From Ophiosphaerella korrae (lineage: Eukaryota > Ascomycota > Dothideomycetes > Pleosporales > Phaeosphaeriaceae): a stretch of DNA of 64,000 nucleotides. The position numbers and the translations under genes were made by a program. Positions 1 to 10,313 of the stretch are shown here, in pieces. Positions within the stretch are counted from its first letter, which is position 1. The number at the start of each line of letters is the position of its first letter. Location: NCBI GenBank assembly GCA_028456385.1, contig JALNQF010000090.1:62001-126000 (forward strand). Direction: 5' to 3'. A model generated the notes under the pieces. The model had not been told where the DNA came from and did not search any database. It saw nothing but the letters and a program-made list of their open reading frames with translations.

Positions 1-467
1 GTGTTCGATTTCTTCAGGGGAAGTAGTTTCTTTTAGGCAGTGCATGACGAAGGTTTGTGTCCTGGATCCTGTGTTCTGATCCTGTTTCCAGTTCAGTGAA
101 GAAAAAGGAAGACGTTCTATATATATTTACATTCATTGACGACTACTATCCCCGACCTGTAACAGCATTCATGGTTATTTGGTAGTGAATGTTATGCAAA
201 AGTGTAAACTAAGACCAGAAGTGGCAGGTTCACATTCCAGACTTGCTATCCACGCGGTACCCTACCAAGTACTCTTCACCCCACAGTTGCGCCGTCTGGT
301 AATGGTAACTAAGCAGCGACTAGGGCATTTTAGGGCCGATTATGCTCTACCTACATAAGCGATTGAATGCTCAGTGGCTCTGGCCGCACTCTTCCCACCC
401 CAACTAGCGTACGCCAGCTCTTCAACTACAGCATTCCACCTCGAGCTTTGCACGAGCGTCTACCACT
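1..467. other. Gene-free flank upstream of the GST gene
   Basis: No coding signal is recognised here. The stretch is AT-leaning and includes a short TA run near 118-128. The last 100 bases are pyrimidine-rich and probably hold the promoter and 5' leader of the GST gene. A short upstream ATG at 367 lies in another frame and could be a small leader ORF. Confidence 0.4.
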
Positions 468-1319
468 ATGTCTTCCACCAAGAAAGTTCGCACCCACCCA
501 CCTTACGAGCTCTTATACTGGCCCGTGATCCCAGGGCGCGGCGAATTCATCCGTCTCGCCTTCGAAGCTGCTGGTGTATCCTACAAAGATGTTGCGAACG
601 AGGTCGAGGACGGTAGGTCAAGTCTGCAGAATAAAGGTGTCTGCAAACGCTGACAACTGCCATTTGTAGGCGTGGGCGTCGTTGTCTCACTTACATCTCC
701 AACCTCGACTGGTGATTCAGACTCCAATCCCCCGGTCTTTGCCCCACCTGCGCTCCGCATTCCTGGTGAGGGCAAGGATGGCAAAACACTACTTTTATAC
801 CAAACACCAACCATCCTGGCATACCTCGGCGATAGGTTGGGCCTCACAGGCGATGACGAAATCGACAAAGCCTGGATCCTGTCGCATACCCTCACCATTC
901 TTGATCTTAATAATGAAGCGCACGACACCCATCATCCGACTGGATCAAGATTATATTATGAAGATCAGAAAGAGGAGGCATTGAAGAAAGCAAAAGACTT
1001 TAGGGAAGCGAGAATTCCCAAGTTCTTAGACTACTTTGAAAGAGTTTTGAAAGGCAACGAAAAGGAGGGAGGGGGCCGGCATTTAGTGGGAGCGGGGCTA
1101 AGCTATGCAGATACAACCCTATGGCATGTATTAAGTGGTTTACAGTTCGCGTTCCCAAAGGAATTGGAGGCTACCAGGAAGGATTACCCGCTGTTATTCA
1201 AGACCTTCTATCCTGACTTGCAAGAGCAGAGCTGGCTGAAGGGATATCTTGCAAGCGACCGGAGGAAGCCGTTTGGGGAAGGGATCTTCAGGTATTACCC
1301 CGAGCTTGACAGACAGTAG
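468..1319 (+). CDS. Glutathione S-transferase family protein
   Basis: The exons are 468-612 and 670-1319. A 57-bp intron (GTAGGT...TTTGTAG) joins in phase to give about 264 residues. The N-terminus has the thioredoxin-fold start of a soluble GST: YELLYWPVIPGRGEFIRLAFE, with a Tyr in the usual catalytic position and the following GR-EFIRL helix. The middle segment LLYQTPTILAYLGDRLGL fits the glutathione-contacting end of that domain. The C-terminal part is a helical GST_C-like domain with a YADTTLWHVLSG segment that resembles the conserved N-capping/Asp helix. Family knowledge suggests glutathione conjugation or isomerisation in the cytosol; the substrate cannot be read from sequence. The Gly-rich linker after exon 1 is longer than in many GSTs, so the intron boundary is well supported but not certain. 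The gene converges on the eS7 gene 176 bp away. Confidence 0.85.
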
Positions 1320-1495
1320 CTAAGGCCATCACGAATTGTAGGTGTGCAATCTCGTCACAGAGTAAAAGTCAATTGCAGTGGTATCTTGTGGTGCCCATAA
1401 CAGGCTCATGTCATCTCATTCCATTTTTGATGCCGATACATGATGCATATCCGAAGCCGAACTCCTGAACCATGTGTGACCCAACCAACAAACGT

Positions 1496-2327
1496 CTAGT
1501 AGTCGGTAGCAGCGCTCTGGGGGAACTCGAAGTTGACGCCCTTGCCAGTGAGGCGCTTGTAAACCTCGGTGTAGGTGTCGAGCCTGTAGTCAACACCGCC
1601 ACGCTCCTTCTCGTCAAGAACAACCTTAAGGACCTTACTACCGTCCTCGCGGGTACGGAGGCGCTTGCCCACGATCTCAACAGGGTAAACGAGGTCGGTA
1701 AGGATAGCATCGTGGACAGCAGTGAGGGTTCGCGAGCGTGGGCGCTTCTGAGTCTGCGAGGAACGCGAGCGGTTGGAGCGCTTGGGGCGGGGAAGGATGC
1801 GACGGGAAGCAACGATCAGGACGTGGCGATCAGAGAACTTCTTCTCAAGCTCACGGGTGAGACTAATGTCCATCAGCGCTTGTTCTCTGCAGCTATTTGA
1901 GCAATTGTACGTACCGTTGCTGGGCCTTGTGCCAGTTCTGAAGAATGGGGACCGGGACGAAGATGACAATCGCCTTGCGACCGTGGCCAACCTCGATCTA
2001 AGAATCCTGGTGTCAGCAAATTGAAGCTGCCCAGTGCCCAACGCCTCTTCGTTTGTGTATAGGATGTGTATGGGTGTGTAGGTGTGCGCGATCGCTCAGG
2101 GTGGCTGTTCATACCTCGCGAGCAGAGACAAACTGCAGAGGGCGCAGCGAGCTCTTCAGGTCGGGGACATTGTTCTCGAGGTCAGCCAACGCCTGCGTAA
2201 TGTTAGCAACCTCGTCAGGACATCAAGGACCAAGTGGGCAACTTGCGTTGGCGATGCTGGTCTCAATCTCGGAGGGATTCTGCCTCGATGGGCTGTTGGG
2301 GGCAATCTTGTTGAGCGAGGCAGACAT
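1496..2327 (-). CDS. RPS7: 40S ribosomal protein eS7
   Basis: Four exons on the minus strand: 2247-2327, 2115-2192, 1915-1997 and 1496-1862, giving 202 residues against roughly 190-200 for the family. The start reads [14 protein letters not shown], and the protein carries the eS7 signatures [29 protein letters not shown] and YPVEIVGKR. It is a small-subunit structural protein. Introns 2 (1998-2114) and 3 (1863-1914) are GT-AG. Intron 1 (2193-2246) starts with GCAAGT and ends in ACGCAG. Only this GC-AG choice gives the conserved [12 protein letters not shown] junction; the nearest GT donor runs into a stop. All other boundaries keep phase. The promoter lies in the 335-bp gap shared with the 3' end of the aquaporin-like gene. 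Confidence 0.95.
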
Positions 2328-2662
2328 GTTGGCGGCTGATGTCGAACTTGTCGTAGGTTGTCGGCTTGTCGATTGCGAAGTTCGAGCTGGAATATTGAGC
2401 TTTGGTGGTTGGGCCGTGCACTAGCGCCCTCGCTTCGCTTACACTTGCGCTAGTCAGATTAGTCACGCCTGGGTCAACTGCTTCGTCTCACGCATCCCTC
2501 CCCTGACCATCTTATCTTTATCACGTTTGTTGCAACAACTTCATCCTTGCATATATGGTTTATTCGGCGCGCAATAATGCAGCGCAATGTGTTTTTCTAT
2601 TCTACTAATTCTTTACGACACATTGATACAGTCGATCCCATCTAGTTGTCACTGTGGACTAG
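2328..2662. other. Gap between eS7 promoter and aquaporin 3' end
   Basis: Both flanking genes are on the minus strand, so this stretch holds the eS7 5' leader and promoter (next to 2327) and the 3' flank of the aquaporin-like gene. A CT/GC-mixed core is followed by AT-rich DNA from about 2510. No other feature is visible. Confidence 0.4.
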
Positions 2663-3918
2663 CTATTCCTGCTTATAGATAGGTATAGCCCAGTACAAGA
2701 TCCCATTCAAGATCGCTGTCGTAATTGGCCCTAGCCAATGGATGTAGTGGTAGTCGAACCGGTCTGCTATTCATCAGCATACTGGATATTGATTATAGCT
2801 GCTATACTTACTGGATGCAGTCATGAGTCCCAAACAGCGAGCTGGATTGTTACCTGATGTTACTTTTGTTATCCTTGTTTCTTTCAAAATCTGCGTAGGG
2901 TAAAACTAACTAGAGCCTGAATAGCCAGGCCTTGCTAGGCTAGATGCAAAACTGACCAGGCCTAATGTAAGCCCCACCTACTCACGTTACTTTGTTATCA
3001 ACGCAAATTATTCAGGAAGACCTACCAAGATGGGCGACAGAGCTGGCCCAAAGACATCCCTTTGCCGAGGATCCAGTCCAACGCCAAAAGCAACAAAGAT
3101 CAAAACAAACGAAGTCATCGTTTCAAGGGCATACCTGCGACAATCAGCCTCCATCAATCCAGCTTCATGCCGCCGACTCACGCTTCTCCCGGTGACACTA
3201 GACTGGTGTTGATATAACACCCTGGAAGCGGTGGAATGTCTTTCGGCTCGATACCCAAACTTGCTCGGATCAAAAATCCTGCTATGACAGCACCAAGACT
3301 TTGGAATATAACATATAACAGAGTCCTAGGAAATATCGAAAGCCGTGCCGTAAATGTGGACATCGTAATGAGCGGATTGAAATGGCCACCAGAGACAGGT
3401 CCTGCTGCGAAGATGAACAGTGAAATCAATACCACATTGACAATACTCCCGAATGCAGCTGGCACCACAGACCCGAGACTCGTTGCCTTTACAAGAGGCG
3501 CCAAACCAACGGATACCAGACCAGAGGTATAGACTTGGAGACAAGTACCTACGCACTCGATGAAAGACTCTTTCCATAGTTCCACGTCCGAGAAGGCCTC
3601 AAGATGAAAGGATTGATGCCAAGAAAACGATGCTGCAGCATCAGGAATGGTGATCAATGACGCATTGTCCGATGTAAATTCTTGGTTTCCTCCTAGACGG
3701 CCAGCAAAGGGCCGGGATGCCACATTTAGGTGGGTCGATCTTTTGTGGCGCAACTCGTGTGACTCCATGCCAGCGTTCTCGAGGTTTTTCGAAGTAGAAA
3801 GCCCTGTCATGCCGTCTGAGAATACAATGCAAAATGTCAACACTCTCAAGCATTCATCGGTGGCGCCATCAATGTCATACGGGTGGTTGTAGAGTTCAGC
3901 TGGGAATATGAATAGCAT
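2663..3918 (-). CDS. Aquaporin / MIP-family membrane channel
   Basis: Five exons: 3182-3918, 3026-3134, 2911-2977, 2812-2853 (42 nt) and 2663-2766. All junctions keep phase and the product is about 352 residues. MIP hallmarks are the first half-helix box in SGGHFNPLIT, where Leu replaces the usual Ala of NPA, and the second box NNPARCLGLMT. The hydrophobic stretches around these boxes fit a six-helix channel ending in WAIPIYKQE. A roughly 115-residue hydrophilic N-terminal extension precedes the first membrane helix (about ESFIECVGTCLQVY onward). Fungal MIPs often have such tails. The true start may be the Met at 3813 rather than 3918, because the first 35 codons look less constrained. It probably moves water, glycerol or small neutral solutes across a membrane; selectivity cannot be assigned. 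Confidence 0.85.
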
Positions 3919-4364
3919 AAGTTGCGAACGGGCCGTCTTTGCTTATTTAAACTGTAGTAAGTGCTTGCTAATCAGGACGATCAGCAAAGCGACAGCATGA
4001 GCCATGCGGGTCTTCACATGGATTCTAGTTCTTGAGTGATGTGTAAGCGGCTTACTGCGCCCAGAACTGCCTAGCGTCGACCGGCACATCCGCTTCTCCA
4101 ACCACAAAGATATCGTGTTTATTGTTATTTTTACATCTACAATGGATATATTTAAATACGCAAGGTAGCACAAAAAGGCGCCAGCCAAAATTTCCCATTT
4201 GAGTAATGTAAAGAAGTGTAACACCATAGATCACGAATAAAAGCCCGTATTTCCAGCAGTAGTGAAGTTACAATACTTATAAAAGATTCATTAATTGTAT
4301 GCCAAAATCAGCGCCAAATCTTGCCAAAAAGCGGCGACAATTACAAGATCGCCTCGCAAACTGC
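3919..4364. other. Gene-free gap between aquaporin gene and HD relic
   Basis: AT-rich DNA with no recognised coding signal. It holds the upstream region of the aquaporin-like gene at its left edge. Confidence 0.35.
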
Positions 4365-4814
4365 CTAGTCCATCATCCCCTTTATGAATGTTTGCATATA
4401 TGCCCAGTGCTCGGCTGCCTCTTTCTTACCCTGAGCTGTTTTCATCAAAGCTGGGTACAGACTGAATCGCTCTTCGCAAAGTGCAGCAAGGTTCAAAATC
4501 GTGTTATGCTTTCGAGGCTCCGTCACCGTGCCGTGCGCAGCAGCTCGTGCAAGCCCTATGGGGCCGAAAGCATCCAGCCTATCTCCATCCTGGACGAATC
4601 TGAGCTCCAGATGCTTTTTTAGCTTGTAATCGTGTGAGCAGTCGTATTCGGTGCTGTTCATCAAGTTGCGTACTGCCCCATTGACGCTCCTAAGCTATAC
4701 ACGGTCTGCTTCGGAAACTTCGAAGGTGCCAGCTTGTGCGAGTTAGTCCATGTCGAGAAGCCTCTCGTTCTGTTCCTTTGTCAAGGGAGCCCATAGGGAA
4801 TTTACGGTCGGCAT
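4365..4814 (-). pseudogene. HD-domain phosphohydrolase relic
   Basis: Reading from ATG at 4814, the frame gives MPTVNSLWAPLTKEQNERLL, then a TAA. The same frame continues through a second stop (TAG) and then stays open to 4365. The continued frame contains SVNGAVRNLMNS, YDCSHDYK, FVQDGDRLDAFGPIGLAR and a C-terminal MKTAQGKKEAAEHW-like helix. These follow the order of fungal/bacterial YedJ-type HD-domain hydrolases, which have V-G-V-x-M, SHDYxHI, QDADRLDAxGAIGIAR and a final T-GK helix. About 80 residues between SHDY and QDGDRLDA, including the ALLHD metal-binding segment, are missing. Two in-frame stops plus the loss of the catalytic core argue for a pseudogene. No splice sites were seen that would remove both stops and restore the core. 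Confidence 0.65.
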
Positions 4815-6344
4815 TTTTGTGATGGCAATTTGGTGGTATATGAAGGAATATGAATGGGTGCGAAATTGAGAATGATTTGTGTGTCGAATACTCCGATGTT
4901 TGTAATTGATGAACTGTGGGTAGATTGTAGAACGAACTTGAGTTGTAACCGCTGGGGGGAGATGTAAACAGTGTATATGTAACAATGGCATGATACGAAG
5001 GCATAGCGCTATTGCGAAAGGTTTGGAAGTCGAGAAGCGCTGTTGTTTGAGCGAAGGGCTCTTTGTGTCGTTCACTAGCGACCGTTGGCCGTTATTTCGC
5101 GCGGACTAGGGTACGGAACCAACCCGCTTGGATTGGCCTCGAGGGAAGCCATGAAGGGAGCTGAAGAAATGAAGTGAAATTTTTTCAGAACCAGCCTTTT
5201 TATACATGTCCGAGTTGCTTTTTCGACTGGCTAGGCAAGACATAATCAAGAGCAAGTTTGTTACTTGAAACATCGATTGCTAGCAAACAGCAAATAATTG
5301 CTGATCATGACCTAAAGCATTGCTCTAATATTCAATCATGCTGTGGGATGCTATTATGTGTGAAAAATTACAATATTCAAAAGGACAGTCAGGGATGGGT
5401 GTTTGCGAATAACTGGTATGTTTCTGCGTGGTTTGTTCATGAAAACTCCTCAGTTTGATGTAGTATCTAACTCGAGCCAAGAGCCTGGCAGTTTATACTT
5501 TGATGCAAGACCTTACCAGGTTTTTTTCCCCAACCTGTGCTGGATATTAGGAAACATAACGGCGCGGCAGCTTCAGGGGGTAGGGGGGATGTCCACCAAC
5601 ACTGAAACCTTGCACGTGATGACTACAATTTGAAAATCCCAATCCTTTTTCAAGTACAAAATTAGAGTAGAATTATATCAGGCGCCGACAGGATGCATAG
5701 TTCTCGGTGCTTGGAATATATCTAGGTACTTATGAAAAGGTTGTTGAATGAGTGAACAGTACAACTAATCTTTGCCCTGCTGCAACTTGGTCAGAGCATT
5801 TCCTTGAGCGTGACGGGAAATCGTGCCGCTTACCTGCTAGTTTGATTTTGTAGCATTTTTGGAGAGACTATCCTGTTGGCTGCAGCTTGTAAGCCATGGC
5901 GTAGGTTGTTTTTAATTTACGGGGTCTTGGCCATCTGTGTTCAAGATACTTGCATCCGGGAAGTAAGTTTCTTGCTGGGTAGAAGCCAGCAAACCACTGA
6001 CGATGACCTACTAGCAATTGCTCAGAAATATTTTACCTATGAAGTTATCGTATTGCCAATTAATGGTAGAAACGTCTGTGATGCTGGAAGTCGCTGTGCA
6101 GCACGATTCTGTATGCGGTAATGCTTGCGAGCTACACGATACACCCCTGCATTGGGCGTCTTAGTAGGCTGGATATCTACATGAGACCAACAACTATACG
6201 AGGGGTAGTTGGCATACAAGAATTCTTTTAACCTGACTTTGAACTTCTGAATCATGAGCTGAACAGATATCAAAAGCCATTCAGGTCACTACCCACTTAG
6301 ATACGTACTTAGGCAGAAAGTACCCGCCCAACAAGCTCCTCACT
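4815..6344. other. AT-rich gene-free stretch
   Basis: 1.5 kb without a recognised gene. It is richer in A/T and TpA steps than the coding blocks around it. The longest open frames are short and show no family motif. The right-hand end holds the promoter and leader of the secreted esterase. It might be degraded mobile or repeated DNA, but I saw no terminal repeats or transposase remnants. Confidence 0.4.
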
Positions 6345-7424
6345 ATGTATCTTCACGGAGCAACTTCAGCAGCAGCCATATTGGCTTTGAATACACTACA
6401 AAGTATCACAGAATCCCCAGTCGCAAGTATCGGGTGTCGAAAACAACCTCCTACTGGTCTTATTCCTGGTGGCGCATCCGTCAACCTCTTATTACATTCA
6501 GCAAATGGAGGAGGAGATCGCAATTATCTGTTGCATGTCCCTAAGAAATATTCCAACGACAAGCCATTGCCGCTGATAGTTATCCTCCATGCCTTCACCC
6601 AGCCCGCAAGGAGCATAGAGGACATGACTCGCTTCTCATATGCAGACACAAACAACCAATATATCGCAGTGTATCCCGAGGGTATCAACAATGTCTGGCT
6701 AGGCGATCCTGGCGCCCCCAACTCTTCCGTCGTTGATGATAGACCTTTTATCAATGACTTACTCGATAGACTAGAGTCAACCATCTGCATTGACAAGAGC
6801 CGCATCTACACCACCGGTTTTTCCAATGGCGGTGGCCTTTCCGCGCTCTTGTCTTGTTATCCAGCAACCTCGAAGCGCATCGCAGCATTTTCCGGCGTCT
6901 CAGCAGCGTATTACACAAAGCAGAGCTTAGGCTACCCTTTATTCGAAAAAGAAGCATGTGATATTGGCGACCGATCGCGGCCCATCCCATTCCTCGATAT
7001 CCACGGTGATAGCGATGAGGTAATTGCGTACAACGGCGATAATTCCGGCTTTGATATTGACCAAAATGGGATCCCGGACCCAGATACATTGCCTATACCG
7101 CAGTGGCTAGCGGATATGGCAACTAGAAATGGATGCCCGGCTCCTGCGAATTATACAATCGGCGGTCGTCTTGCGACTGGCGATGTGGTTAATGCTTCAT
7201 CATGGCTTGAGAATGGAACAGTGCAAAAGACGGCATGGAATTGTAATAGACATCAGGATGTTGTAATGGGTGTCTACGTTAAAGGGCTTGGACACGGTTG
7301 GCCGAGCACTGTGGCTCTTGGTGGGCTTTTAGAGGAGCTACGTCGAGGACCCACGAGCTGGAATGCAAGTGCGTTGTTGATGGATTGGTTCTCTAAGTGG
7401 AGTTTGCCAGTTGCGAGTAATTGA
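6345..7424 (+). CDS. Secreted feruloyl/acetylxylan-type esterase (CE1-like, PHB-depolymerase fold)
   Basis: A single exon of 359 residues. The N-terminus is short and hydrophobic (AAAILALNTLQS), consistent with a secretion signal. The alpha/beta-hydrolase catalytic set is visible: nucleophile Ser160 in GFSNGG, Asp224 in DIHGDSDEVI and His317 in GLGHGWP. These match the feruloyl esterase C / LpqC / PHB-depolymerase-like group. Cys residues near 31, 148, 171, 205, 264 and 300 and several N-x-S/T sites (126, 269, 283, 290, 340) suit an exported glycoprotein. By family, it probably releases ferulic or acetyl groups from plant cell-wall polysaccharide. The usual oxyanion HG after strand 3 reads HAFTQ here. 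It stands alone beside an AT-rich gap. Confidence 0.82.
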   Translation: MYLHGATSAAAILALNTLQSITESPVASIGCRKQPPTGLIPGGASVNLLLHSANGGGDRNYLLHVPKKYSNDKPLPLIVILHAFTQPARSIEDMTRFSYADTNNQYIAVYPEGINNVWLGDPGAPNSSVVDDRPFINDLLDRLESTICIDKSRIYTTGFSNGGGLSALLSCYPATSKRIAAFSGVSAAYYTKQSLGYPLFEKEACDIGDRSRPIPFLDIHGDSDEVIAYNGDNSGFDIDQNGIPDPDTLPIPQWLADMATRNGCPAPANYTIGGRLATGDVVNASSWLENGTVQKTAWNCNRHQDVVMGVYVKGLGHGWPSTVALGGLLEELRRGPTSWNASALLMDWFSKWSLPVASN

Positions 7425-7681
7425 ATCTCTGATATCTCGTACGTCATGGCGCTGAATTGAAAAGCATGATCAGTTGTCACGCTTTCTTTTGTGAATTGAG
7501 TCATTTATATACTCATTCATTTTGCTCGATCTGTGGCTTTATCGTGCCAGTTTATAATCAATAAATACCTACATGAATGTCACAACATAGAAAGCGCGGT
7601 GGGTTGGGGAGAGGAGGAGGAGGAGGAGGAGGAGGAAGATTGTTGCACAGCTTCACCATGGCATAAAAGGAAACGCTATAT
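7425..7681. repeat. Convergent 3' gap with (AGG)n microsatellite at 7611-7637
   Basis: The gap separates the 3' ends of the esterase (+) and RAD57 (-). It contains a 27-bp GAG/AGG trinucleotide run at 7611-7637. No other feature is seen. Confidence 0.8.
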
Positions 7682-9091
7682 CTAGCCAAGTCTATCATCT
7701 CTCACTATGTGTTGTATCCCGCCTTTCGTAATCTCAAACTCCAAGCCCCAACCTTCTGATGGTGGCGCCCACGGTGCAAAGACAACTTTGGCCCAGCGCT
7801 GCCATTTGACGATATGAGCAGCTTCCTCGTCCCAATCGTCCTCGGCACTATGGGTCACGGCCGGTGGCCTGGTTGCAAATATTGGCTTCTTGATCAGAGC
7901 AATACGGCACGCTATCTGATTTGTCCAAACCAAGCCCAATGCCGGCGTCTTCTGGGTATGTTCAGGCTCATACTGCTGGTCACCCCAGCCAGTGAACCAT
8001 TTCTGCTGGTGGTCGAGTGTGAGTGGATCGGGCGATAATAGTAAGCCAACGTCAGGCTGAGACGGCTGAGGCGTGAGCTCGCGACCGTTGTTCTGGCTGT
8101 TGGTGGAGGTGGTCCGAGAGGCCGCATTTGACAAGGCGGCAGAGGGTGCTCTGGTAAACCGATCGGCGACCTGATTGGCTACGACTACTGCAATGCCTTC
8201 CGTACGTGCGAGTTCTCGAAGTAGTGCGCCCAACTGGACAAGCTGCGCGCCTCGCTTAGCCATAGAAGCGGCGCCATTGCCGGTCCCTTGTTTGTCGAAT
8301 TCGGCGCGGTAGTTGGCAGCGACGGAGTCGACGATAACAAGGCCCACTTGGTGTTTCTTGATAGCGACCGGCAGCTGGTAGCGCAAGATGTGCTCTTGTG
8401 ATTCGAGGTCTGAGGTCTGAATGCTGAGAATGCGCGACAAAGAAGGTTGTTCATCTCCCGATAAGGACGCCAATGCAGGATGGGAGGCGAGCAATTGGGC
8501 AAGACGATTTGTTGAGAGCACTGCTTCGGTTGAAATGTAGACGGCTGATTTGGCCAGGCCGCGTGGAGGTGGTAGCTGGGCCGCAAGCAACAGAGTAAGG
8601 AGCACTTGCGTCTTGCCGGCACCGCTACGTGCTGTCAGCTTTTTCTACTGATAGAGATGGCATGATAAAACAAATATCCAGCAATAGCGACAACATGGGA
8701 ACGAGACAGAGCATAGGCCTTACCTCTCGCCGGTGACCTCTACCAGATAGCCAGGGGGGATGCCACCGCCCAAAGCGGCATCAAGCCCTTCGTCCAAAGT
8801 ACTGATACAGCTCCATCCAGATTTGGAGCGCCGTAGAGTGCTGTAATCAGACAAGAAGGAATTGCCAGCGTGTCCCCCTCCACCGAACCCAAGCTGGCTG
8901 TGCAGAGCACCTAGCACGGCATCGGCAAGCTTCTTCACTTCACCGACAGGTAGCTGCGCGCGCTTGGTAACATCAGCAGCCTCAAGGGTGAGCAGGTCGT
9001 TGGTGGTGACCAGCGCCCTGTCGAGCGAGGGCAGCAGATGGGAAAAGGGCTTGGTATCAAATTCAGGCAGCACCTGCAGCAGGTCCGTCAT
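7682..9091 (-). CDS. RAD57: Rad57-type Rad51 paralogue
   Basis: Two exons, 8724-9091 and 7682-8624, give 436 residues. The 99-bp intron splits the Walker A codons; joining gives GESGAGKTQ at residues 121-129. Walker B is VGLVIVDSVAANYR, with its Asp at about 222. A RecA-fold ATPase core follows, with GAxLRELARTEGIAVVVANQV. The C-terminal part has GLVWTNQIACRIALIKKP, a Rad57 feature, and a fungal acidic/Trp-rich tail. The N-terminal 90 residues form the small helical domain that precedes the core in Rad51 paralogues. By family, it acts with Rad55 to stabilise Rad51 filaments in recombinational repair in the nucleus. The length is close to S. cerevisiae Rad57 (460). ACGCG-type motifs lie upstream at 9166-9181 and 9330-9335. 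Confidence 0.9.
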
Positions 9092-10313
9092 GGGTCCCTA
9101 ATGTCTAGCATTTGCGCGGCTCTGCGGACGGCACACGGATAACGGTCACTCGCGACTCTGGCTCTGGCGCGTCGCGTGACGATTGTCCTGGTTCTCGCAA
9201 TGTTCTCGACGCGCATGGCACACATGCGGTCGAGGTGGGGGTTCCGTTTCTCCGCGCCGACGTCACACGTCACACCCACTGACACCCCTAACCCCCAAGA
9301 CCACCACCAGCCTCGTTCCCCGCTTCCCCACGCGTTGGCATACATCAACCATTCATGCGAACTTAAATCCCTTGGCCTCGCATGTGACAGACGCCCAAAT
9401 GGCGCAACAAGACGCCTAGGCGATGACCGCATCCTCTGCTCATCGCCGCTGCTGAGCAACGTCCATGGCGGCTAGAATCTCACCACAACGCAACAGCTTG
9501 TTGGTATAATGCGCTTTGTGTGAACTACATGTCATCTCTAAGATTTGGCATTTCTCCGATTAGCCGGTGATTGGTGGCGACGCTGTGGTGCGTCTTCTCT
9601 TAAAGCTCACCCTCCGCCATAGCTTCCACTCGCCCGTGGCACTGAATAGCTTGTCCCAACAGGGTTACCTAGCATACCTCGGAGAAGCCCTGCAAGATAC
9701 CCACATCCTCCTGGCCGAATTAGTCCAACAACACTACGTTTCTAAGCCCGGTACTACTTTTCCGGCTTTTATCCTCATTGTTTAGGCCTAGGAGAATCGT
9801 GCCCAGCTCGATAGCGCGCGGTAAGTTGGTTCGAAAATTTCGCTCTTACTGCTGCAGCATCGCGTGTCGTTTACACGAAAAACACATCGTTTCAAGAGCT
9901 TGACGCTACTGAGTAAGTTGCATTTCCTTGCATGATCTATTCGTTGGCTCAGACTGTCGGGTCATTCACCTCACTCGTCTGTCCGTTGCGGGTCACATTC
10001 CGTGTCAGCGGTCGGCTACTCGAGTAGCTCCTTGGTCTACCTCGTTCCATTATTACGAAGCCATTATTACGAAGTCTACTGAGTGTTTCACATGCTTAGT
10101 CCCTAGCGCATCTGCTCCACAATACTGCCCTTCTGTCCCATCTCTTATAAGAAACCAGTCATGCACTACATTTAACTTGATCGGCGAAACACTCGTGTCC
10201 CCATGCCGGCCTACTGTCTTCAGGACTGCCACTACTTTTACCGCAGTGCCTTGCGGCTGCTCTCCATCAGCACCTGTATCTCGCCTCTCTACGCATAGCT
10301 GACACCCTCCACT
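9092..10313. promoter_or_regulatory. Divergent intergenic region between RAD57 and the carnitine acetyltransferase
   Basis: This 1.2-kb stretch separates two divergently transcribed genes and must hold both promoters. The RAD57 side contains a pair of ACGCG cores on the minus strand at 9166-9181 and one ACGCGT at 9330-9335, the core of the fungal MluI cell-cycle box. The right half is pyrimidine-rich toward 10313, as in fungal 5' leaders. No gene is recognised inside; short open frames lack family motifs. Confidence 0.45.

Noticed and set aside
4743..5075. Longer N-terminus for the HD-domain relic
   Set aside because: The added residues are low in constraint, and the ATG at 4814 has a better context and matches the family start.
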